Origin: Francisella sp. SYW-9
Lineage (GTDB): Bacteria; Pseudomonadota; Gammaproteobacteria; Francisellales; Francisellaceae
NCBI RefSeq assembly: GCF_008711465.1
Contig: NZ_VXKQ01000018.1
Coordinates: forward strand, 1-64,000
Length of the DNA stretch: 64,000 bases
Direction: 5' to 3'
Positions 56,372 through 64,000 of this stretch are shown here, in pieces (position 1 is the stretch's first letter; each line of letters opens with the position of its first letter). A program made the position numbers and the translations under genes. Under the pieces are notes generated by a model, which was not told the DNA's origin, did not search any database, and worked only from the letters and a program-made list of their open reading frames with translations.

Positions 56372-57066
56372 TGGCTAAAATTTCAAAAAGAATGAAGAAT
56401 ATTGCAACTAAAATAGATGCAGAAAAGAAATATCCTGTAGCAGAAGCTTTCGAACTTCTAAAAGAAGTATCTTCTGTTAAATTTGTAGAATCAGTAGATG
56501 TTTCAGTTGCTCTTGGTGTAGATCCACGTAAATCTGATCAAGTTGTAAGAGGAGCTTCTGTTCTTCCTAATGGTACTGGTAAGACTGTGAGAGTTGCAGT
56601 TTTTGCTAAAGGCCCTGCTGCAGATGCTGCTAAAGAAGCTGGCGCTGATATAGTAGGTATGGAAGATCTAGCTGATGAAGTTAAAAAAGGCAATATGGAT
56701 TTTGATGTTGTAATCGCTTCTCCTGATTCAATGAGGGTTGTTGGTCAGCTAGGTCAAATCTTAGGTCCTAAAGGTCTTATGCCAAACCCTAAGGTTGGTA
56801 CTGTAACTATGGATGTTGCTAAAGCTGTAACGGATGCTAAAGCAGGTCAAGTTAGATATAGGGTTGATAAGGCTGGTATTATACATACTACTATTGGTAA
56901 GGTTAATTTTGATACAAATGCGTTAAAGCAAAACTTAGAGCAGTTATTAACTGATCTTAAAAAAGCTAAGCCTGCAGTATCAAAAGGTATATATCTGAAG
57001 AAAGTTTCTGTATCTAGTACTATGGGTCCAGGAATTGGTGTTGACTTTTCAGATTTAAACATATAA
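56371..57066 (+). CDS. rplA: 50S ribosomal protein L1
   Basis: 231 residues (E. coli 234). The signature [12 protein letters not shown] and the N-terminal [15 protein letters not shown] are typical. L1 binds 23S rRNA at the E site and in many bacteria represses its own mRNA. Start overlaps rplK by one base. The L10 leader follows. Confidence 0.97.
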   Translation: MAKISKRMKNIATKIDAEKKYPVAEAFELLKEVSSVKFVESVDVSVALGVDPRKSDQVVRGASVLPNGTGKTVRVAVFAKGPAADAAKEAGADIVGMEDLADEVKKGNMDFDVVIASPDSMRVVGQLGQILGPKGLMPNPKVGTVTMDVAKAVTDAKAGQVRYRVDKAGIIHTTIGKVNFDTNALKQNLEQLLTDLKKAKPAVSKGIYLKKVSVSSTMGPGIGVDFSDLNI

Positions 57067-57104
57067 AATAATACCTTGCAATTTCTTTGGGTTGTATGAA
57101 AATA

Positions 57105-57235
57105 CAACGATCAAAGACCGTAGGAGCTAGGCTCGCCTAGCTTAATAGTTATCCTACGCAGACGATGTTGACAACCTTTTTTGGTCTAAATATCGTGTTA
57201 ATTAAATAAAGTGTAGACAATAAAATAAGGAGTCG
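57105..57235 (+). promoter_or_regulatory. L10 (rplJ) leader, ribosomal protein autoregulation element
   Basis: The gap between rplA and rplJ has the layout of the L10 leader: AAAGACC, then an outer stem GTAGGA (57120-57125) with TCCTAC (57152-57157), an inner stem GCTAGG (57126-57131) with CCTAGC (57136-57141) closed by CTCG, and an unpaired TTAATAGTTA on the 3' side (57142-57151). In E. coli the L10-L12 complex binds such a site to repress rplJL translation. The assignment here rests on structure and position. Confidence 0.75.
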
Positions 57236-57237
57236 AT

Positions 57238-57756
57238 ATGGCACTTAGAATAGAAGACAAGAAGGCAATTGTCGCTGAAGTTGCTGAAAATGTCTCTACA
57301 GCATTGTCTGCAGCAGTTGCAGATTACCGTGGTTTGACTGTTAATGAAATGACTTCATTAAGAAAGCAAGCGCGTGAGTCTGGAGTTTATTTAAGAGTTG
57401 TTCGTAACAACTTAGCACGTTTAGCAATTAAAGGAACTGATTTTGAGTGTCTTGGTGATGCTCTTAAAGGTCCTCTAGTTCTTGCTCTTTCTAAGGATGA
57501 GCCAGGTGCGGCAGCTAAGCTATTTAAAAACTTCCAAAAAGACCATAATGTCTTTGAAGTTAAGAATTTAGCTATGTCTGGTGAACTGTTTGGTCCTGAA
57601 AAGTTAGATGACTTTGCTAAGCTTCCTAGTAGGGAAGAGGCACTTGCTACATTACTTAATGTTATGCAAGCACCAGTTACTAAGTTTGTTCGTACTCTTA
57701 ATGAGATTCCTTCTCAAGCTGTACGAGTATTTGCTGCTGTTGGAGATAGTAAATAA
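57238..57756 (+). CDS. rplJ: 50S ribosomal protein L10
   Basis: 172 residues (E. coli 165). It starts MALRIEDKKAIVAEV and has VADYRGLTV and VRNNLARLAI, the rRNA-binding N-domain, with the C-terminal helix that carries L7/L12 dimers. AAGGAG precedes the ATG. It is controlled by the leader just before it and followed by rplL after 63 bases. Confidence 0.97.
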   Translation: MALRIEDKKAIVAEVAENVSTALSAAVADYRGLTVNEMTSLRKQARESGVYLRVVRNNLARLAIKGTDFECLGDALKGPLVLALSKDEPGAAAKLFKNFQKDHNVFEVKNLAMSGELFGPEKLDDFAKLPSREEALATLLNVMQAPVTKFVRTLNEIPSQAVRVFAAVGDSK

Positions 57757-57819
57757 TTGCACTGGCTTTTTAGAAAGCTGAAAAAAAGAATTAATTGTTA
57801 AATAAATAGGAGTTATAAA

Positions 57820-58197
57820 ATGTCTATAACAAAAGAAGATATCCTAAATGCTGTTGCTGATATGAGCGTAATGGATGTATGTGATCTAGTTAAAATGATG
57901 GAAGATAAGTTTGGTGTTTCTGCTGCTGCTGCTGTTGCTGTTGCAGGTCCTGCTGCTGGTGGCGAAGCTGCTGCTGCTGAAGAGAAGACTGATTTTGACG
58001 TAGTTTTAACTGATGCTGGTTCAAACAAAATTGCTGCTATTAAAGCGGTAAGAGCTGCTACTGGTTTAGGTCTTAAAGAAGCTAAAGCTGCTGTAGAAGG
58101 TACACCTTTCACAGTTAAAGAAGCTGCTGCTAAAGAAGAAGCTGAAGAGCTTAAAAAACAACTTGAAGAAGCTGGCGCTAAAGTTGAGCTTAAATAA
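57820..58197 (+). CDS. rplL: 50S ribosomal protein L7/L12
   Basis: 125 residues (E. coli 121). An N-terminal dimer domain, an Ala/Gly-rich hinge (about 35-50, [20 protein letters not shown]), and the C-terminal factor-binding domain [20 protein letters not shown]. Stalk protein that recruits translational GTPases. It is followed by a hairpin before rpoB. Confidence 0.97.
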   Translation: MSITKEDILNAVADMSVMDVCDLVKMMEDKFGVSAAAAVAVAGPAAGGEAAAAEEKTDFDVVLTDAGSNKIAAIKAVRAATGLGLKEAKAAVEGTPFTVKEAAAKEEAEELKKQLEEAGAKVELK

Positions 58198-58202
58198 TAA
58201 AA

Positions 58203-58224
58203 TTCTAAAAAATAATTTTTAGAA
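58203..58224 (+). repeat. AT-only hairpin just after rplL
   Basis: TTCTAAAAA (58203-58211) and TTTTTAGAA (58216-58224) are perfect arms with a four-base loop. It directly precedes the stronger hairpin at 58229-58260 and may support it. Confidence 0.35.
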
Positions 58225-58228
58225 ACTT

Positions 58229-58260
58229 AAGACTAGTGGTCAACTTTGGCCCCTAGTCTT
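58229..58260 (+). terminator. rplL-rpoB attenuator hairpin
   Basis: AAGACTAG (58229-58236) pairs with CTAGTCTT (58253-58260), with inner GGTCA/TGGCC pairing including one wobble. A short CTTTCT tail follows rather than a full T-run, which fits a partial terminator that lets some RNA polymerase continue into rpoB, as known for the E. coli rplL-rpoB gap. Confidence 0.6.
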
Positions 58261-58349
58261 TCTAGTATTGAAAGATACATAGATATTGGCGCAAATATAC
58301 TCATATTTGCTTTTTATTTTGTGTAAACAAAATCTTAGGGATGTTTTTG

Positions 58350-61300
58350 ATGTCTTACTCATACGCTGAGAAAAAAAGAATTCGTAAAGAGTTTGGGGTT
58401 CTTCCTCATATCTTAGATGTACCATATTTACTTTCGATTCAAACAGAGTCTTATAAAAAGTTTTTAAATGCTGATGAAGCTAAAGGTAGACTTCACTCTG
58501 GTCTTGAATTGGTGCTTAAGCAATCTTTCCCGGTAGAAAGTAAAAATGGTCAATATGAACTTCATTATGTTGATTACCAAATAGGTGAGCCTAGTTTTGA
58601 TGAAACTGAGTGTCAAGTGCGTGGTGCAACTTACGATGCTCCGTTAAATGTTAAATTAAGGTTAGTTGTATATAATAAAGAAGCTCTTCCAAATGAAAAA
58701 ATAGTAGAAGATATTAGAGAAGAGTATGTGTACATGGGTGATATTCCATTGATGACAACAAACGGTACATTTATTATTAATGGTACTGAAAGAGTTGTGG
58801 TGTCCCAGTTACATAGATCACCTGGCGTCTTTTTTAGTAAAGATGATTCAGAAGAGGGTGCATTTTCAGCACGTATTATTCCATATAGAGGATCTTGGCT
58901 TGACTTTGAGTTTGATGCAAAAGGCATCGTATGGGCTAGAATTGATAGAAAAAGAAAATTCTGTGCTACAGTAATTCTAAAGGCTCTTGGATATACTCAA
59001 GAAGAGATATTAGAAAATTTCTCAGATAGTAAAACTATTACTTTTGATAGTAAAGGTTTTGCCCTTAAGTTGGATGACTTACCTAGTATGAAAGGTGAGC
59101 TACTTAAGTTTGATATTATAGATGATCAAGGCAAGACGGTAGTTAAGAAAAACAAGAAATTAACATCTAGAGATGTTAAGAAAATAAAAGATTCAGGCAT
59201 CGACTCTATTGCTATAGATTTTGACCTAGTTAGCACTCTAAGAGTAGCAAAAGATATTGTTAATGAGGCTACTGGTGAAGTTATAGCATATGCGAATGAT
59301 GATGTTACAGAAAATTTATTAGAAGCATGCGTAAGCGTTGGCATGCTTAAGTTAGAAGTTATCGATTTTATAACTACTGAGAAAGGTAGATATATTTCTG
59401 ATACTTTAAAATATGACCTAACAAAAAACACTGATGAAGCTTTGGTTGAAATTTATAAAGTACTAAGACCTGGAGATCCTCCAGCAGCTGCATCAGTTAA
59501 AGCATTATTTGAAGGCTTATTCTTTATAGAAAGCAGATATAGCTTATCTGATATTGGTAGAATGAAGCTAAATGCTAGATTGGGTTCAGATAAAGTTTCT
59601 AAAGATATTTATACTTTAGAAAATAGTGATATTGTTGGCGTGTTAGAAGAGCTAATTAATATTCGTGATGGTAAAGGTAAAGTTGATGATATCGATCACC
59701 TAGGTAATAGACGTGTGCGCTCTGTTGGTGAGATGGTTGAGAACCAATTTAGAATAGGTCTTTACCGTGTAGAAAAAGGTATCCGTGAAAGCATGTCATT
59801 AGTGCATAAAGATAAGCTTATGCCTAAAGATATCGTAAACTCTAAGCCGATTACAGCTGCGATTAAAGAGTTTTTTACATCTGGTGCGTTATCACAGTTT
59901 ATGGATCAGGATAACCCATTATCAGAAGTTACGCACAAACGTAGAATTTCTGCGTTAGGCCCAGGTGGTTTATCACGTGATAGAGCTGGTTTTGAGGTTC
60001 GTGACGTTCACGCAACTCACTATGGTAGATTATGTCCAATTGAGACTCCAGAGGGTCCAAACATTGGTCTTATCAACTCACTAGCTAGTTATTCTAGAGT
60101 AAATGATTTTGGTTTCTTAGAAGCTCCATATAGAAAAGTTGTTGATGGTAGAGTTACTGATGAGATCGAATACTTATCAGCTATCGATGAAGATAACTAT
60201 GTAATTGCACAAGCTTCTACAGAACTTGATAAAGATAATCATTTTGTTGAAGATCTTATTCAGTGTCGTTCAGGTGGTGAAGCAATATTTACAGAATCTA
60301 GTAGAGTTCAGTATATGGATGTTTCTGCTAAGCAGATGGTTTCAGCTGCTGCTGCACTAATACCTTTCCTAGAGCACGATGATGCTAACAGGGTATTGAT
60401 GGGTGCGAACATGCAACGTCAAGCTGTACCAACTCTTAAAGCAGATAAGCCTTTAGTTGGTACTGGTATGGAGAAGATTGTTGCTAGAGATTCTGGTAAC
60501 TGTATCATTGCTAGAAATGCTGGTGAAATTGCTGAAGTAGATTCAAATAGAATAGTAATTAAGGTAGATACTGACAAGTCTAAAGACAATAAATTAGTTG
60601 ATATCTATAGCTTAACTAAGTTCAAGCGTTCAAATAAAAACACTTGTATTAACCAGCGCCCAATAGTAAATGTTGGTGATAAAGTTGAAGCTGGTGATAT
60701 TCTAGCAGATGGTTTTGCTACTGATTTCGGTGAGCTATCTCTTGGTCATAACCTAATGGTTGCTTTCATGCCGTGGAATGGTTATAACTTTGAGGATTCA
60801 ATTTTATTATCTGAAAGAATAGTAAAAGATGATAAATATACAAGTATACATATTGAAGAGTTTACTTGTGTGGCTCGTGATACTAAGCTTGGTCCTGAAG
60901 AAATAACTTCAGATATCCCTAATGTAAGTGAGTCAGGTTTAGCAAAACTTGATGAGTCTGGTATTGTACATATTGGTGCTAATGTCGAGGCTGGTGATAT
61001 TCTTGTAGCTAAGATCACTCCTAAAGCTGAGCAACAATTAACTCCAGAAGAAAGACTTTTAAGAGCAATCTTTAATGAAAAAGCTTCTAATGTTGCTGAT
61101 AGTTCATTAAGAATGCCAAGTGGTACTTCTGGTACAGTTATCAATGTTCAAGTTTTTGAAAATGATAAAGGTGGTAAGAGCTTAAGAGCACTTCAGATTG
61201 AAAAAGAGCAAATAAACAAGGCTCGTAAAGACTTTGATGAAGAGTTTGCTGTAATTGAATCTGTAGTTAGATCTTCAGTAGAAAATGATATTGTTGGAGC

Positions 61301-62426
61301 TACTGTTCTAAAAGCAAAAGGTCTTAAAAAAGGTGCTGTTCTAACTAAGGAGTTTTTAGAGAAACTTCCATTTGCTAAATGGTTAGAAATATCTTTTGAG
61401 GATGAAAAGCTTAATGAAAGAGTTGAAAGAGCTAAAGAATATTATGATGAAGCAAAAATAGCAGTTGATGCTAAATTTGAGATTAAGAAAAAATCTATTA
61501 CTCAAAGCAATGAACTATCTCCAGGTGTACTTCAAACAGTTAAAGTTTTTGTTGCTATCAAGAAACGTATTCAGCCAGGTGATAAAATGGCTGGCCGTCA
61601 CGGTAACAAAGGTGTGGTATCTCGTGTATTACCTGTTGAAGATATGCCATATATGGAAGATGGTACTCCTGTAGATGTTTGTCTAAACCCTCTAGGTATT
61701 CCATCACGTATGAATATCGGTCAGATTCTTGAGGCTCACTTAGGTTTGGCTTCATATGGCCTTGGCAAGAGAGTAGAGAAAACATTAGAGCAAACTAGAA
61801 AAGCAGCCGAGTTAAGAAAAACCCTTGAAGAGGTTTATAATAGTGTTGGTAATAAAAAAGTTGACCTAGAATCTTTAAGTGATGAAGAAGTTTTAACGCT
61901 TTGTGAAAACTTAAAGGATGGTGTGCCAATTGCAACTCCTGTATTTGATGGTGCTAGAGAAGAAGATATTAAATCTCTATTAAAAATAGGTGGTTTTGCA
62001 ACTAATGGTCAGATGAAACTTTTTGATGGCCGTACAGGTCAAGCATTTGATAGACATGTAACAGTTGGTTATATGTATATGCTGAAGCTTGATCACTTAG
62101 TAGATGATAAGATGCATGCTAGATCGACTGGATCGTATAGTTTAGTTACGCAGCAGCCTCTAGGTGGTAAAGCACAGTTTGGTGGCCAAAGATTCGGTGA
62201 GATGGAGGTTTGGGCATTACAAGCATATGGTGCTGCTTATACACTAAGAGAAATGTTAACAGTTAAATCAGATGATATAGCTGGTAGATCTAAAATGTAT
62301 AAGAATATAGTTGATGGTAAGTTGACTATGAGTGTTGATGTTCCAGAATCATTCAATGTTCTAAGAAATGAAGTTAGAGCACTGGGTATAGATATGGATT
62401 TTGACCATTCATCTGAGGAAGAATAA
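58350..62426 (+). CDS. rpoB: DNA-directed RNA polymerase subunit beta
   Basis: 1358 residues (E. coli 1342). The start ATG at 58350 gives [16 protein letters not shown], the usual N-terminus; the ATG at 58341 is rejected because AGGG lies immediately before it but is correctly spaced for 58350. The rifampicin cluster [20 protein letters not shown] and ALGPGGL keeps the wild-type Asp, His and Ser, so this sequence gives no sign of rifampicin resistance. The [12 protein letters not shown] and C-terminal segments are intact. It is followed by rpoC after 59 bases. Confidence 0.97.
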   Translation: MSYSYAEKKRIRKEFGVLPHILDVPYLLSIQTESYKKFLNADEAKGRLHSGLELVLKQSFPVESKNGQYELHYVDYQIGEPSFDETECQVRGATYDAPLNVKLRLVVYNKEALPNEKIVEDIREEYVYMGDIPLMTTNGTFIINGTERVVVSQLHRSPGVFFSKDDSEEGAFSARIIPYRGSWLDFEFDAKGIVWARIDRKRKFCATVILKALGYTQEEILENFSDSKTITFDSKGFALKLDDLPSMKGELLKFDIIDDQGKTVVKKNKKLTSRDVKKIKDSGIDSIAIDFDLVSTLRVAKDIVNEATGEVIAYANDDVTENLLEACVSVGMLKLEVIDFITTEKGRYISDTLKYDLTKNTDEALVEIYKVLRPGDPPAAASVKALFEGLFFIESRYSLSDIGRMKLNARLGSDKVSKDIYTLENSDIVGVLEELINIRDGKGKVDDIDHLGNRRVRSVGEMVENQFRIGLYRVEKGIRESMSLVHKDKLMPKDIVNSKPITAAIKEFFTSGALSQFMDQDNPLSEVTHKRRISALGPGGLSRDRAGFEVRDVHATHYGRLCPIETPEGPNIGLINSLASYSRVNDFGFLEAPYRKVVDGRVTDEIEYLSAIDEDNYVIAQASTELDKDNHFVEDLIQCRSGGEAIFTESSRVQYMDVSAKQMVSAAAALIPFLEHDDANRVLMGANMQRQAVPTLKADKPLVGTGMEKIVARDSGNCIIARNAGEIAEVDSNRIVIKVDTDKSKDNKLVDIYSLTKFKRSNKNTCINQRPIVNVGDKVEAGDILADGFATDFGELSLGHNLMVAFMPWNGYNFEDSILLSERIVKDDKYTSIHIEEFTCVARDTKLGPEEITSDIPNVSESGLAKLDESGIVHIGANVEAGDILVAKITPKAEQQLTPEERLLRAIFNEKASNVADSSLRMPSGTSGTVINVQVFENDKGGKSLRALQIEKEQINKARKDFDEEFAVIESVVRSSVENDIVGATVLKAKGLKKGAVLTKEFLEKLPFAKWLEISFEDEKLNERVERAKEYYDEAKIAVDAKFEIKKKSITQSNELSPGVLQTVKVFVAIKKRIQPGDKMAGRHGNKGVVSRVLPVEDMPYMEDGTPVDVCLNPLGIPSRMNIGQILEAHLGLASYGLGKRVEKTLEQTRKAAELRKTLEEVYNSVGNKKVDLESLSDEEVLTLCENLKDGVPIATPVFDGAREEDIKSLLKIGGFATNGQMKLFDGRTGQAFDRHVTVGYMYMLKLDHLVDDKMHARSTGSYSLVTQQPLGGKAQFGGQRFGEMEVWALQAYGAAYTLREMLTVKSDDIAGRSKMYKNIVDGKLTMSVDVPESFNVLRNEVRALGIDMDFDHSSEEE

Positions 62427-62461
62427 GCTATCTTAAAAAGCTACTTATTTTTTGTTATTAA

Positions 62462-64000
<1,539 letters not shown>

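Noticed and set aside
57813-58112. Ala-rich minus-strand frame opposite rplL
   Set aside because: It is explained by the low-complexity GCT-rich hinge codons of rplL.
58341-58349. Upstream ATG for rpoB at 58341
   Set aside because: AGGG is directly before it with no spacing, while it is well spaced for 58350, which also gives the normal N-terminus.
58240-58425. Minus-strand open frame opposite the rpoB start
   Set aside because: It is a shadow of the leader and rpoB with no family match.

Overview
The window is an AT-rich (roughly one-third GC by eye) gammaproteobacterial chromosome segment. Its gene content and order point to the genus Francisella: an orphan QseC-type histidine kinase, several Pht/Fpt-type MFS carriers, msbA-lpxK, an MFS gene directly before glpK-glpD-glpF, and the tRNA-tuf-secE-nusG-rplKAJL-rpoBC block with a GTG-started rpoC. 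The species cannot be fixed from the sequence alone. A transposase 3' end, a frameshifted gene, a degraded gene end and a tRNA-like remnant suggest a lineage with some gene decay.

Layout. 1-252 is the 3' end of an IS5-type transposase. 366-9361 holds pilT, a bd-type oxidase (cydAB), an SDR39U1-type epimerase, qseC, an N-formylglutamate amidohydrolase-like gene paired with an ATP-grasp gene, and marC. 9657-18176 holds a DUF523/DUF1722 protein, an Fpt-like MFS carrier and a minus-strand operon cca-dsbB-MFP-RND. 18273-29669 carries msbA-lpxK (lipid A export and synthesis), an apparently decaying FAD monooxygenase, polA, coaX, deoB-deoC-nucleoside transporter (deoxyribonucleoside use) and tmk. 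29738-40945 carries prfC, a short FimV-like LysM protein, ftsY, a polysaccharide flippase, two tandem POT peptide transporters and a UvrD helicase. 41081-53000 carries a HlyD/FUSC export pair, two divergent Fpt-like MFS carriers, glpK-glpD-glpF, and a tightly packed set: a frameshifted membrane protein, its intact paralogue, a minimal MscS channel and a RecD-like helicase. 53156-64000 is the conserved translation/transcription block: tRNA-Tyr, -Gly and -Thr, tuf, tRNA-Trp, a strong terminator, secE-nusG, rplKA, an L10 leader, rplJL, an rplL-rpoB hairpin, rpoB and the first 505 codons of rpoC.

How it fits together. The window mixes housekeeping genes with transport and scavenging functions (peptides, nucleosides, glycerol, Fpt substrates) that suit an intracellular or host-associated life. 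No CRISPR array, prophage or restriction system was seen. The least explained parts are the FGase/ATP-grasp pair (6518-8740) and the membrane-protein pair/mini-MscS/RecD-like cluster (49633-53000). The clearest single event is a one-base loss in a T-run at 50106-50110 that breaks the first of two paralogous membrane genes.
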